Shown: positions 27,749 through 38,700 of the stretch, in pieces
Numbering within the stretch: position 1 is the stretch's first letter
Layout: every line of letters starts with the position of its first letter
Origin: JAGLCW01 sp964427915
Lineage (GTDB): Bacteria; Caldisericota; Caldisericia; UBA6126
Length of the DNA stretch: 64,000 nt
Reading direction: 5' to 3'
Assembly: GCA_964427915.1 (NCBI GenBank)
Contig: CAYRWA010000061.1
Coordinates: 1-64,000 of the forward strand
The notes under the pieces: model-generated
Database searches by the model: none
What the model was told of the DNA's origin: nothing
What the model saw: only the letters and a program-made list of their open reading frames with translations
Translations under genes and position numbers: made by a program

Positions 27749-28810
27749 ATGAATATTTTGATTTTTTTTGGTGGTATTTCTCCTGAACATGAAGTCTCTG
27801 TTGTTTCCTCCCAAACAGTAGTAAGAAACATAAATTTAGAAAAGTATACCCCCATTCTGATAGGAATTTCTCGTACCGGGCAATGGCGTGTTATTTCTTT
27901 AGAAGACTTCCATCATATCCATAGCGTAGAGGATCTTGACCAACCCACCCCCATTTCTTTGGAGTTTTCACAGCAACCGTTGTTACGGATTGGAGAAGAT
28001 AATATCCCGATTCATTGCGCTTTCCCTGTTCTTCATGGGAAAGCAGGAGAAGATGGTTGCATTCAAGGATTGTTAGAATCTATGAATATACCCTACGTAG
28101 GATGTGATGTGGAGTCCTCTTCTTTATGTATGAACAAAATCCTTACAAAAATTGTACTAGCACAAGCACAAATACCCACAACCCCCTATCAAAGTCTTAC
28201 AAAACAACAATTTCAAGACCCTAGCTTCTCTCCTCAAGAGTTCATTGAAACATTTGATTTGCCTTTGTTTATTAAAGAACCTCATGGGGGAAGCAGTATT
28301 GGCGTAGTAAAAGTAGCACGCCCTGATCAATTCTACCCAACATTAAACGATCTCTTTCAGAAAGAAAAAACCGCTCTCATTGAAAAAACGATTGTAGGAA
28401 GAGAGGTAGAATGCGCAATTTTAACGAACGTCCATAACAACACTGTGCAATGGATGGCTTCACTACCGGGTGAAATAATACCAAAGAGAGAGTTCTATGA
28501 TTATGCAGCGAAATATCTAGAAGACTCGACTCGGTTAGATATCCCCGCGCAACTTCCCAAAGAACTAGTCCAAGAAATTCAATTGCTATCAATCAAAGCT
28601 GCTAAAGCTCTTGGATGTTTTGGTCTAGCAAGAGTCGATTTCTTTGTAACGAAAGAAAATCAAATCTTAGTCAATGAAATTAACACAATCCCGGGCTTCA
28701 CATCCATTTCCATGTACCCCTCCTTGTGGAAAGCAAGTGGTATCGATACTCCTGAGCTTATTGAAAGCCTTATTCAATCAGCCTTTTACCGAAAGGAATC
28801 AAACCAATGA
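27749..28810 (+). CDS. ddl: D-alanine--D-alanine ligase
   Basis: A 353-residue ATP-grasp enzyme joining two D-Ala for peptidoglycan precursors. Marks are GGISPEHEVS at the N-terminus, HGKAGEDG, KEPHGGSSIGV for ATP binding and NEINTIPGFT for metal binding. The start at 27749 follows GGGAG by ten bases; the in-frame extension to 27716 lies in the HAD gene. It overlaps pyrG in ATGA. Confidence 0.96.
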   Translation: MNILIFFGGISPEHEVSVVSSQTVVRNINLEKYTPILIGISRTGQWRVISLEDFHHIHSVEDLDQPTPISLEFSQQPLLRIGEDNIPIHCAFPVLHGKAGEDGCIQGLLESMNIPYVGCDVESSSLCMNKILTKIVLAQAQIPTTPYQSLTKQQFQDPSFSPQEFIETFDLPLFIKEPHGGSSIGVVKVARPDQFYPTLNDLFQKEKTALIEKTIVGREVECAILTNVHNNTVQWMASLPGEIIPKREFYDYAAKYLEDSTRLDIPAQLPKELVQEIQLLSIKAAKALGCFGLARVDFFVTKENQILVNEINTIPGFTSISMYPSLWKASGIDTPELIESLIQSAFYRKESNQ

Positions 28811-30429
28811 ATACAAAATATTTGTTTATTGTTGGAGGCGTAATGTCCTCTCTTGGCAAAGGGATTCTTACCTCTTCTATTGGAATGATATTGAAATCAA
28901 AAGGATACCAGGTTAGTATCATTAAGTTTGATCCCTATCTGAACGTTGACGCTGGTCTACAGAATCCTTACCAGCATGGAGAAGTATTTGTTACTTCCGA
29001 CGGAGCTGAAACAGATTTAGATTTGGGTCATTATGAACGTTTTCTTAACCAAAATCTACTCCGTTCTTCCAATGTTACATCTGGTAGCGTACATCAAGAG
29101 CTTATCGAAAAAGAACGTCGTGGTGAATATTTGGGAGCAACTGTTCAGGTTATTCCTCATTTAACGCAAGAAATCAAAAATAGAATTTTACGACACACAG
29201 AGGAGACGAAAGCAGGTATTATTATTTCTGAAGTTGGTGGTACCATTGGAGATATTGAAGGCTCTCCTTTTCTAGAAGCTATTCGTGAGTTTACCAATGA
29301 AAACAACCCAGAAGATATTGCATTAATTCACCTTACGTATCTACCACATTTATGTACAACAGGAGAGCTAAAAACAAAACCAACACAACATAGTGTTGCT
29401 GAACTACGTAGAGTGGGCATTAAACCGACTATTATTGCTTGTAGAACAGATATTCCACTAGAAGACGATATCCGAAACAAAATATCATTATTTTGTGACG
29501 TAAAACGAGATTTTATTTTCTCGGTACAAGACGTAAAAAATGTTTACGACGTACCAAGGATGATTGAAAAAGAAGGTCTCTGCAATGCATTGGAAAACAT
29601 CTGGAATATTAAAACAAAAAAATGCACCATGGAAAACTGGAATCAAACTATTGACAAAATGAATCATCTAAAGGATGAAGTTAACATTGGTATTGTTGGA
29701 AAATATGTGGAGTTAGGAGATGCTTATTTGTCAATGGTAGAGGCATTAAAACATGCCCAAATTCCCAACAATGCAAAGGTAGTTATTCACTGGTTTCAAA
29801 GCGAAGATATTACTGCAGAGAATGCAGAAAAAAAACTACACAATATGCACGGCTTACTTATTCCGGGTGGTTTTGGAGTACGAGGGATAGAGGGGATGAT
29901 TATTGCCTCCCAGTATGCCCGGGAAAACAACCTTCCTTTCTTTGGGATTTGTTTGGGAATGCAAATCGCTGTGATAGATTTTGCCCGTAACGTTTTGAAA
30001 TTAGAAAACGCACATTCTACCGAATTTGACTCAAACACCCCTTATCCAGTGATTGACCTGATGGCTGACCAAAAAAATCTTGATAAAAAAGGGGGAACCA
30101 TGAGGTTGGGAGATTACAACTGCAAGATAAAAAAACCTTCGAAGGCCTATGAAATATACCAAGAAGAACTCATTGTCCAACGTCATCGCCATCGATATGA
30201 GTTTAACAATGCAATGATGCCTTATTTTGAAAATACAAACATGAAGTTATCTGGTTTTAACCCTAAAAGAGGTTTGATTGAAATGGTTGAACTCTTAGAT
30301 CATCCCTTTTTCGTCGGATGTCAATTTCACCCCGAACTAATCTCGCGCCCAATTAAACCTGAACCTCTTTTTACACATTTCGTTCAAGCTGCAAAGGAAC
30401 GAAAAGAATCTATCGATAAGAAACCATAA
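28807..30429 (+). CDS. pyrG: CTP synthase
   Basis: 540 residues, full length. It aminates UTP to CTP using glutamine. The synthase domain shows the N-terminal P-loop region GGVMSSLGKGI and the DPYLNVD motif; the C-terminal class I glutamine amidotransferase has the nucleophile in FGICLGMQ and QFHPE. It is translationally coupled to ddl, and uvrA starts three bases downstream. Confidence 0.98.
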   Translation: MNTKYLFIVGGVMSSLGKGILTSSIGMILKSKGYQVSIIKFDPYLNVDAGLQNPYQHGEVFVTSDGAETDLDLGHYERFLNQNLLRSSNVTSGSVHQELIEKERRGEYLGATVQVIPHLTQEIKNRILRHTEETKAGIIISEVGGTIGDIEGSPFLEAIREFTNENNPEDIALIHLTYLPHLCTTGELKTKPTQHSVAELRRVGIKPTIIACRTDIPLEDDIRNKISLFCDVKRDFIFSVQDVKNVYDVPRMIEKEGLCNALENIWNIKTKKCTMENWNQTIDKMNHLKDEVNIGIVGKYVELGDAYLSMVEALKHAQIPNNAKVVIHWFQSEDITAENAEKKLHNMHGLLIPGGFGVRGIEGMIIASQYARENNLPFFGICLGMQIAVIDFARNVLKLENAHSTEFDSNTPYPVIDLMADQKNLDKKGGTMRLGDYNCKIKKPSKAYEIYQEELIVQRHRHRYEFNNAMMPYFENTNMKLSGFNPKRGLIEMVELLDHPFFVGCQFHPELISRPIKPEPLFTHFVQAAKERKESIDKKP

Positions 30430-30432
30430 ACC

Positions 30433-33213
30433 ATGGCAGACAAAAAAATCATTCTTCGTGGTGCTCAGGTTCACAACTTAAAGAATATTCATTTAACCTT
30501 GCCCAGAGACAAATTGATTGTAATTACGGGGCTCTCTGGTTCTGGTAAATCATCCCTTGCTTTTGATACTATTCATGCAGAAGGGCAGCGTCGATATTTA
30601 GAATCGTTGTCCTCGTATGTTCGTCAATTCATTGGTCAAATGAAAAAACCAGAAATCGACCATATTGAAGGTCTATCGCCTACTGTTGCAATAACACAAA
30701 AAACAAGCAGTCGAAACCCTCGATCTACCGTAGGCACATTAACAGAGATTTATGATTATATGAGACTTCTTTGGGCACGAGCAGGAACACCTCATTGTCC
30801 TTCTTGTGGAAAAAAAATTGAAAGTCAATCGGTAGACCAAATTGTAGATTCAATCCTTGAACAATGGGATCATAAGAAGATTCAGATCGTAGCTCCCATA
30901 GCAAAACAAAAAAAGGGGGAATATAAAAATATATTCACCTCTTTGCGTAAAAAAGGATTTGTGCGAGTGTATGTAGATGGTACCCTGTACGATTTGGATG
31001 ATGACATTGTTTTAAAAAAAACACACAAGCACGATATATCCGTTGTAGTAGATCGAATGAAAGTAAACTCTGCTGACCGAAGCAGAATAACAGACTCCGT
31101 GGAACAGGCTCTTCTTTTAGGCGACCATGTCCTTGATATTATGTATGAAGGCCAAGATAGCCAATGGAAGAGTAAAACCTACTCTGAAACATTTGCATGT
31201 ATTGACTGTAACATTTCTTTGCCTGAAATTGAGCCAAGGCTTTTTTCTTTTAACAATCCTTCAGGAGCTTGCCCAAATTGTTCAGGTCTAGGTTTTGTGC
31301 GAAAAGTTGATCCAAGCCTTGTTGTTCCAGATCCTTCTCTGTCAATATCCAAAGGAGCCATTTTTGTACCTGGCTTCCGTAATACAAACGATAGCTATGT
31401 TCTTCGAAAGCTAGAACGGTATTTAAAAATGCACGGAGAAGATAGCAATACTCCATTCAAAGACCTTTCTCCTTCTATGCAGCACATTCTACTGTACGGT
31501 AAAGGTCGTTTTGAAGGAATCATTCCAACCATAGAAAGGCGTCATAGAGAAACCTTGTCCGAATCTTCACGTTTGGAATATGAAAAATATATGGTGACAA
31601 CTCTTTGTTCTTCTTGCTCTGGAGCAAGGTTAAAACCAGAAGCATTAGCCATCACAATTCAAGAAAAAAACATCTTTGAAGCTTCCTCAATGTCAATACG
31701 AAACTTACTTGAATTCATGGAATCTCTTCATTTTTCTCCTTCAAAAACCATTATCGCTGCACGGATTTTAAAAGAGATTACCCAACGGTTGCATTTTATT
31801 ATCAATGTAGGCTTGGAGTACTTAAGTCTATCAAGATCCTCTGCTTCTCTATCTGGAGGGGAAGCACAAAGACTTCGACTTGCCTCGCAAGTTGGTTCTG
31901 GATTAATGGGTGTATTGTACATTCTTGACGAACCAAGTATTGGCCTTCATCCAAAAGACAATGAAAAGCTTTTAGACACACTTATGAAACTTCGAGACAC
32001 TGGCAACACTGTCATCGTTGTAGAACATGATGAAGAAACCATCCGGAAAGCGGATTACATTGTAGACATGGGTCCTCTTGCAGGAATTCAAGGAGGAGAA
32101 GTTGTTGCTCAAGGTACGTTGGAAGAAGTATTACAATCAGAGAAATCTCTTACTGCTCAATACTTGAATGGTACAAGGTCCATACCCCTTCCTGAAAAAA
32201 GACGAGAAGGCAATGGAGGTCAAATTGTTTTAAAGGGGGTTCAAGAACACAACCTCAACAATATTAATGTCACGTTCCCTCTTGGCAAAATTATTTGCGT
32301 GACTGGAGTTTCAGGTTCTGGAAAAAGTACGCTTATTAACGATGTTCTCTACAAGGCTCTCAAAAAAGAACTCGGGAGTCGCAATGTAAACCCTGGTAAA
32401 TACAAGAATCTGCAAGGAGTAGAACATATACAAAAATGCATGCTTGTTGATCAAAATCCTATTGGTCGAACGCCTAGGTCCAACCCAGCCACATATGTTG
32501 GCTTATGGACTGAGATTCGAAAAATCTTTGCTGCACTACCTGAATCCAAGATAAGAGGGTATTCGCAGGGACGTTTTAGTTTTAATGTTCGTGGGGGTCG
32601 ATGTGAAAGTTGCAAAGGCGATGGACTGGTCAAAGTAGAAATGCAGTTTTTACCAGACGTATATGTTCCTTGCGAAGTTTGTAAAGGAAAACGCTTTAAT
32701 CGAGAAACGTTGGAAATTGAATATCGTGGATCCAATATAGTTGATGTTTTGAATATGACAGTAAATGAAGCCTTGGGTTTGTTCTCTGCTTACCCTCAAG
32801 CCGTTCGAAAACTATCCCTATTACAAAATGTTGGCTTAGGTTACATTACATTGGGACAATCTTCTACAACTTTATCGGGGGGAGAAGCACAACGTATCAA
32901 ACTGGCTCTTGAGCTAAGCAAGCGAACCATTGGTCACACTTTATACATTTTAGACGAACCAACAACAGGCCTTCATTTTGAAGATATTAAAATGCTTCTA
33001 TCTGTTTTGCATCAATTGGTTGATAAAGGAAACAGTATCATTATCATTGAACACAACATAGATGTTATTAAATGTTCCGATTACATTATTGATTTGGGTC
33101 CTGGAGGTGGTGAATTTGGAGGCAACGTAATTGTGCAGGGCTCTCCAGAAGATGTCATTCGTAATGCAAAAAGTTATACGGGTGCTTATTTGAAACCTTT
33201 TTTATTGCAATGA
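30433..33213 (+). CDS. uvrA: UvrABC excinuclease subunit A
   Basis: 926 residues, close to the usual 940. Damage-recognition ATPase of nucleotide excision repair, with two ABC modules: Walker A GLSGSGKSS and GVSGSGKST, two LSGGEAQR signatures and ILDEPSIGLH/ILDEPTTGLH Walker B motifs. Zinc-binding CxxC pairs (CPNCSG, CSSCSG, CESCKG, CEVCKG) are present. It follows pyrG with no obvious ribosome binding site of its own, suggesting coupled translation. Confidence 0.98.
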   Translation: MADKKIILRGAQVHNLKNIHLTLPRDKLIVITGLSGSGKSSLAFDTIHAEGQRRYLESLSSYVRQFIGQMKKPEIDHIEGLSPTVAITQKTSSRNPRSTVGTLTEIYDYMRLLWARAGTPHCPSCGKKIESQSVDQIVDSILEQWDHKKIQIVAPIAKQKKGEYKNIFTSLRKKGFVRVYVDGTLYDLDDDIVLKKTHKHDISVVVDRMKVNSADRSRITDSVEQALLLGDHVLDIMYEGQDSQWKSKTYSETFACIDCNISLPEIEPRLFSFNNPSGACPNCSGLGFVRKVDPSLVVPDPSLSISKGAIFVPGFRNTNDSYVLRKLERYLKMHGEDSNTPFKDLSPSMQHILLYGKGRFEGIIPTIERRHRETLSESSRLEYEKYMVTTLCSSCSGARLKPEALAITIQEKNIFEASSMSIRNLLEFMESLHFSPSKTIIAARILKEITQRLHFIINVGLEYLSLSRSSASLSGGEAQRLRLASQVGSGLMGVLYILDEPSIGLHPKDNEKLLDTLMKLRDTGNTVIVVEHDEETIRKADYIVDMGPLAGIQGGEVVAQGTLEEVLQSEKSLTAQYLNGTRSIPLPEKRREGNGGQIVLKGVQEHNLNNINVTFPLGKIICVTGVSGSGKSTLINDVLYKALKKELGSRNVNPGKYKNLQGVEHIQKCMLVDQNPIGRTPRSNPATYVGLWTEIRKIFAALPESKIRGYSQGRFSFNVRGGRCESCKGDGLVKVEMQFLPDVYVPCEVCKGKRFNRETLEIEYRGSNIVDVLNMTVNEALGLFSAYPQAVRKLSLLQNVGLGYITLGQSSTTLSGGEAQRIKLALELSKRTIGHTLYILDEPTTGLHFEDIKMLLSVLHQLVDKGNSIIIIEHNIDVIKCSDYIIDLGPGGGEFGGNVIVQGSPEDVIRNAKSYTGAYLKPFLLQ

Positions 33214-33222
33214 AAGGATTGT

Positions 33223-33993
33223 ATGTTACTAAGAAAACCACTATCCATTCGAAGTGATATTTTATCAATAACCGGTACTAGTGAAGAGTACTTTGCAGAT
33301 ACATGGCTTCATGCTTTTCAAATGCCTCAAAACCATCAGCTTACAATGGCCATTGCAAGTCCAACGTTTTGTAGTTCTACAAACAAAACACCTAGTGAAT
33401 ATGCTATATCCCGCCTTGGAACTATCATTGCTGAAAAGCATCATCTAGAAGAAGAACAAAAACCCAAAGATTTCTATACTCGTGTTTTCTCCCTTATCCA
33501 AGAAGGTTTGCAAAAACGTTCTATCAAAACCAATACTGACATGACAACATCATTGCTCGTTGTGACCATTGATGATTCTAACATTGCCCATTATTGCAAT
33601 GCAGGATATTGCAAAGCCTTGCTTTGGAATAAAAATTCTTTGTTTAGTCTGACCCCAACTTCCAATAGTGACAGTCAAATATCACTTCCTCTGGGTATGA
33701 TAGATCCCATAAAACTGTCCGTAACAAAGCCAGAGATTGAGTATTCACAAGTCCGTCTTAGAAAGTGCAATGCTATTGTTCTACTTTCTCCTGGTATCAT
33801 TGAGAAAAACGATATGCCACAGAAAATAAAAAAAATCCTATTCGATAACAGCGACACAAAAGTTCTATGTCACCGAATTATGGATGCATATCAGAAAAGC
33901 ATGCAGGGATCTCAAGAACAAGAAAGTTCCGATGTGGATGATTCTCACGGTGAGGATTCCAAAACAATAATTGGATGCATCTATATCGGGTAA
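33223..33993 (+). CDS. PP2C-like (PPM) protein with degenerate active site
   Basis: 256 residues. The strand order resembles a PPM phosphatase: DMTTSLLVVTIDDSNIAHY in place of the T-T-L core, NAGYCKALL where GDSR is usual, LLSPGIIEK where SDG is usual and SKTIIGCI in place of the final DN-x-T. The acidic metal ligands are therefore missing at each visible motif, so catalysis is unlikely. It may bind a partner or ligand. An AAAGGA site precedes the ATG, and ahcY starts 12 bases after the stop. The family call is by pattern and moderately uncertain. Confidence 0.55.
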   Translation: MLLRKPLSIRSDILSITGTSEEYFADTWLHAFQMPQNHQLTMAIASPTFCSSTNKTPSEYAISRLGTIIAEKHHLEEEQKPKDFYTRVFSLIQEGLQKRSIKTNTDMTTSLLVVTIDDSNIAHYCNAGYCKALLWNKNSLFSLTPTSNSDSQISLPLGMIDPIKLSVTKPEIEYSQVRLRKCNAIVLLSPGIIEKNDMPQKIKKILFDNSDTKVLCHRIMDAYQKSMQGSQEQESSDVDDSHGEDSKTIIGCIYIG

Positions 33994-34005
33994 ATAGGAG
34001 AAAGA

Positions 34006-35223
34006 ATGAAAACAAGTGGTGAAAAAAAGATTGATTGGGTGCGAAAACATATGCCTCTTCTCTCTTTGCTTGAAAAACAATTGCAAGATACTGCTCCTTT
34101 TAAAAATTTGACGATTGCAATCTGCATTCATTTAGAAGCCAAAACAGCCAGACTTGCAGAGATACTTGTCCAAGGAGGTGCCAAGGTCCTTTTGTCAAGT
34201 AGCAACACGCTTTCAACACAAGACGATGTGGCTACTGCTATTGCAGAACATGGAGTACAAGTTTTTGCCAAACATGGTTGTACAGAAGCAGAATACAATT
34301 CTTTCCTTGATCAAATGCTGCAACAAAAACCCGACATCATTTTGGATGATGGAGGAGATCTGACACACCTCTTGCATGAAAAATACGCCCACCAAATTCC
34401 TTCAATGCTAGGTGGATGCGAAGAAACTACCACCGGGGTTATCCGATTGCAGTCTCGATACAGACAAAAGAAGTTGCAATTACCTATGATTTTGGTCAAC
34501 AATGCCCATTCCAAATATCTTTTTGATAATCGATATGGAACGGGTCAATCAGTATGGACTTCTATTATGAATGTTACAAACCTTATTGTTGCGGGGAAAA
34601 ATGTTGTAGTGTCTGGATATGGATGGTGCGGAAAAGGGGTTGCAAATCGAGCTAAAGCACTGGGAGCTTCTGTGATTATAACAGAAGTGAATCCGATTAA
34701 GGCAATGGAAGCTCACATGGATGGATTTCGAGTTATGACGATGGACAATGCTGCACCCTTAGGAGATATTTTTATCACTGTAACCGGTTGCAAAGAAGTA
34801 ATCTCCTCATCCCATTTTGACCTTCTTAAAAACAATGCCATTCTTTGCAATGCAGGACATTTTAACGTAGAAGTAGACATGAAAGCTTTAGAACTCAAAA
34901 CAGTTAGTAAAAAGAATGTTAGGGAGCATGTTTCACTACATATACTCAACAATGGCAATCGAATTCATGTCCTAGCAGATGGTAAATTAGTAAACCTTGC
35001 CTCGGGAGATGGTCATCCTGCAGAAATCATGGATTTATCATTTGCTTTGCAGGTTTTATCTGCTTTGTATCTGGTTCAAAACAAACTACCAATTGGTCTT
35101 TATTCTGTTCCCGCTAGTATTGACAATCAAGTTGCCTCCATGAAACTTCAATCATTAGGTCTTTCTATCGATCAGTTGACCTCCTCTCAAAAAGATTATA
35201 TAGAGTCATCGTCCATCGATTAG
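34006..35223 (+). CDS. ahcY: S-adenosylhomocysteine hydrolase
   Basis: A 405-residue NAD-dependent enzyme splitting SAH into adenosine and homocysteine, relieving inhibition of methyltransferases. It has the NAD-binding GYGWCGKGVANRAKALGA and HFNVEVDM, substrate contacts in LDDGGDLTH, and NNAHSKYLFDNRYGTGQS. Its length matches the short bacterial/archaeal (Thermotoga-like) form; longer forms are 430-470 residues. Some relatives act on S-inosyl-homocysteine. A GGAGAAAG site lies directly before the ATG. Confidence 0.94.
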   Translation: MKTSGEKKIDWVRKHMPLLSLLEKQLQDTAPFKNLTIAICIHLEAKTARLAEILVQGGAKVLLSSSNTLSTQDDVATAIAEHGVQVFAKHGCTEAEYNSFLDQMLQQKPDIILDDGGDLTHLLHEKYAHQIPSMLGGCEETTTGVIRLQSRYRQKKLQLPMILVNNAHSKYLFDNRYGTGQSVWTSIMNVTNLIVAGKNVVVSGYGWCGKGVANRAKALGASVIITEVNPIKAMEAHMDGFRVMTMDNAAPLGDIFITVTGCKEVISSSHFDLLKNNAILCNAGHFNVEVDMKALELKTVSKKNVREHVSLHILNNGNRIHVLADGKLVNLASGDGHPAEIMDLSFALQVLSALYLVQNKLPIGLYSVPASIDNQVASMKLQSLGLSIDQLTSSQKDYIESSSID

Positions 35224-35262
35224 AAACTCTTCTTTTGCTTCTCATTTTTCCGCATCTCTTCC

Positions 35263-35291
35263 TTTAAAACTACTACTTTTTGTATTATACT
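35263..35291 (+). promoter_or_regulatory. Leaderless promoter of smpB
   Basis: TTTAAA (35263-35268), a 17-base spacer and TATACT (35286-35291), with the ATG at 35298 after exactly six bases. The layout is the same as at 14857-14892. Confidence 0.6.
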
Positions 35292-35297
35292 TCTTGC

Positions 35298-35747
35298 ATG
35301 AAGCAGGAACAACAAGGTTTACAATCAATTGCATTGAACAAAAAGGCTTTTCATGACTATCATATAATACAAAAAATGGAAGCTGGTATTGTTCTTTCTG
35401 GACCAGAAATTAAAGCCATTCGTGCTAGACGGGTTAATTTTGTAGATAGTTATGTCACCATTGAAGAAGGACAGGCTTGGCTACACAATCTGCACATCCA
35501 GGCAGATGTTTCTTATGGAACCTATAATCCCACCCATAAACGAAAGCTTCTACTTCACAAAAAAGAAATTCACAAGCTTTCCCAGAAAGTTTTTCAAAAA
35601 GGCCTAACAATCATTCCTCTTCAAGTCGTGCTAAAGAATCAATGGGCAAAAGTAATCATTGGTCTTGCACAAGGAAAGACAAAATACGATAAACGTCAAG
35701 CACTGAAAAAGAAAGAGGAACGAAGAGAAGTAAGGAATATCCTATGA
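35298..35747 (+). CDS. smpB: SsrA-binding protein SmpB
   Basis: 149 residues. Binds tmRNA and delivers it to stalled ribosomes. Family features include NKKAFHDYHI, the GIVLSGPEIKAIR loop, and the basic C-terminal tail after KYDKR. The ATG at 35298 gives the usual length; the TTG in frame at 35280 lies inside the predicted -10 element. It overlaps the amidase gene in ATGA. The tmRNA gene itself is not in the window. Confidence 0.96.
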   Translation: MKQEQQGLQSIALNKKAFHDYHIIQKMEAGIVLSGPEIKAIRARRVNFVDSYVTIEEGQAWLHNLHIQADVSYGTYNPTHKRKLLLHKKEIHKLSQKVFQKGLTIIPLQVVLKNQWAKVIIGLAQGKTKYDKRQALKKKEERREVRNIL

Positions 35748-38700
35748 AACTATGTAAAAACCAAACCCTCGGCTCTAAATGTATTCGCATTGTTATAAGT
35801 GTTCTATTGTGGAGTTCTCTATTTCAACTACCCTCCAATGCTGAAACCTTACGATATGCCCTGATCAACCCCGTTGTAAATGTCAGAAATGCAACCTCTA
35901 CAAAAGGTGATGTGGTATATGTTATTGAAACTCCTGGAGAATACCTTATTTTGCAAGAAAGCAAAGATGCTGAAGGAAAGATATGGTACAAAATTCAAAT
36001 ATCAGAAGATTTGAATGGTTTTGTTGCAAGCTGGGTGGTTGACTCTGTTCGAACGGCTGAAAAAGAAACCCCTATCGAAGGTATGGTTGTGGTTATCGAG
36101 CCCGGCGTAAAGATACGCACCAGACCAAGCTTGCATGCTTCCATTCATTACATTACCAGAGACCAAGAAGAGAAGCAAGTCTTTGCTTCTATGAACGATG
36201 AAAACAACCGTAAATGGTACAAAATTCAAATTGAAGGACAACAGTATGCCTGGGTTGCAAGCTGGGTGGTTCAAACCAAAACGACAACCACAGAACAAAA
36301 AAGTGCAACCGATAAGTTAATTGTTTGTGATTCCGTTAATGTTCGCAAAGGTCCAGGATTAGACTATCCTGTTGTGTATTTTGTTTCTTCTCACCTGGAA
36401 ACAAGAGGCATTGCAGAAGAAACAGACACAAGTGGTAAGGTTTGGTATAAAATTCGACTCCCAAACAATATAGAGGGTTGGGTTGCAAGCTGGGTGGTTA
36501 AAGTACAAAATTGGTCTGATCAGAAACAGCAAGTCACCAATAAAATATGTGCTATCGAACCTCCCGTAAATATTCGTTCTGGGCCTTCCACTTCGGCATC
36601 TACCATAACTACTGTTGATCGATATGGGGAATTTGAAATACTGTACCAATCCAAAGACATGAATGGTAAACTCTGGTACGAGATACGTATCGACAAAGGT
36701 ACTGGTTGGGTTGCAAGCTGGGTGGTTACTGTAAAAAATGTAGGGGATAACAATGAAACACTGCAAGCTGTAAATGTTCGCAGTGGTCCTGGTAATACTT
36801 ATGACAAAGTATTCGAAATACCCCCCGGAACACCATTTACTGTTCAAGGTTCTATGATATCGGTACATGACGATGTTTGGTTTCAGATATTGATGGGTGG
36901 AAAAATTGGCTGGGTGTTTCATGAACTGGTTCGAGTTTCCCAACCACCTTCTCTCCCAGAAATATACCTGAACCAATTAGTAGCAACCAAAACTCTGTCT
37001 TCAACTTTGCCCCTGTTTGAAGGACCTGGCGAAGCGTACAAAAAGATTCAGACAGAATCTCCTCCGTCGTCTATTCAAATTTCCGCCATAGCAAAAAACA
37101 ATCAGGATCAGACATGGTTTCAGTTTTCAACGAACGGTACTATTGCGTGGATTCAAGAACAATGGCTAAATTTATCAGTAGAACCTGGATCATCGGAAAC
37201 CCCTTCTCATAAACTTCAGAAAATAGAGTGGATGGATCGATTGGATAGTGTGAATTTTACTCTATCGTTTGTAAATGAAGGTCTCATATCCTATGAAAGT
37301 TATCAACTTCAAAATCCCAATCGTAGCATTATAGAAATTAAGAACTGCATCCTTGAGTTCCCCGATGACCCCCAAAAAGAGGAAGCCTTGCTAGTGGTTC
37401 AAAAACAAGGCATTCTCACTGCTCATATCTTTCAGTTCTCGCTTCGTCCAAACATTGTTCGACTGGTTGTTGAATCTTCAACAGACGTTCGTTTTGTGAC
37501 AGAAAGAGATGAAGATTCGCTTGTTTTCCGATTCATGGATTATACCAATTATGCTGGACCGAAGCTTACAATTAATGGTGTTCAGCTAGAGAATCAATTA
37601 GTATTGAAAGAGTACAAGGGGCATCTGTATGCTCCTCTAAAAGACATTGCTCAAACCATTCGAGGAACTGTTTCGTGGGATAATATAAATCAGCAAGCCA
37701 TTTTACAAGCTGGCAATACAATGTATGGTTTTAAGTCAAACAATAAAAATGTGTACATAAAGTCAAGCAGGGAAGATAGAATCGCAATTCAAAATCCCAT
37801 CGTATCGTTTAATTCCCTTCTTTATGTACCAATAGCCGATTGTGACACCATTTTTAATGCCCACCTTTATGCAATTGGAAACCACTACTACTTAGACAAC
37901 AAACTTACAGAAGTTACATTGGATCAAAGATTTAATGCAAGTATATTTTCTTTTCAGTTTGTATTCCCCGTATCTCATACTATTGCAAAAGAAGAAAATC
38001 GTATCACCCTTCATATCCCCAATTCCACCCTTTCTTCCTCTCTTACCCCGCCCGTCGAATCCGAATGGATCAAAGCAAATTCTTTTGCTCGCACAATGAA
38101 AAAACAATCTGAAGCGACAATCGTTCTTTCTACTATTACAAAATCACAAATTGAAACCGCTTTTATGTCTACAGATAACCGCTTGATTGTAACATTAAAA
38201 CCTGTTTTGGAAAAAGGCTTACAAAATAAAATTATTGCTATTGATCCTGGTCATGGTTCTTTTCGAAACAACGACTATTACGATGCAGGGGGAATTGGCC
38301 CTACGGGACTTTTAGAAAGTTCTGTAAACGTAAAGATTGCCTTAAAATTGAAAGCATTGCTTGAAGAAAATGGTGCTAAAGTAATTCTTACAAGAGAAAA
38401 AGAACAAGACAAGATAAGCCCTGACCTTACATCTCGCATTGAAATGGTAAATACCAGTGGCGCTGATATGTTTATTTCCATTCACCAGAATGCATCTATG
38501 AATCATAAAGTGAAGGGTATCCAGTGTTTTTATTGGCATTCCTCTTCAAAAACAATTGCAGACACAATATCCGATTCTATATCAAAAGAAACTGGCCTGG
38601 AGATCTATCAAATCCTCCGACGCAAACTTGCCATCATTGATTCAATCACGGCGATGCCAGCCATACTGATTGAAACGACAGCCATTTCAAACCCCGAAGA

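Noticed and set aside
36023..36727. Regular 228-231-base repeats as a CRISPR or mobile array
   Set aside because: The period is too long, the intervals are coding and homologous, and the repeats encode the SH3 VASWVV element.
36359..36976. A 205-codon minus-strand open frame across the amidase gene
   Set aside because: It lies wholly antisense to the SH3 repeats, has repeated NHPACN-like segments that are simply the complement of the 18-bp repeat, and lacks a ribosome binding site.
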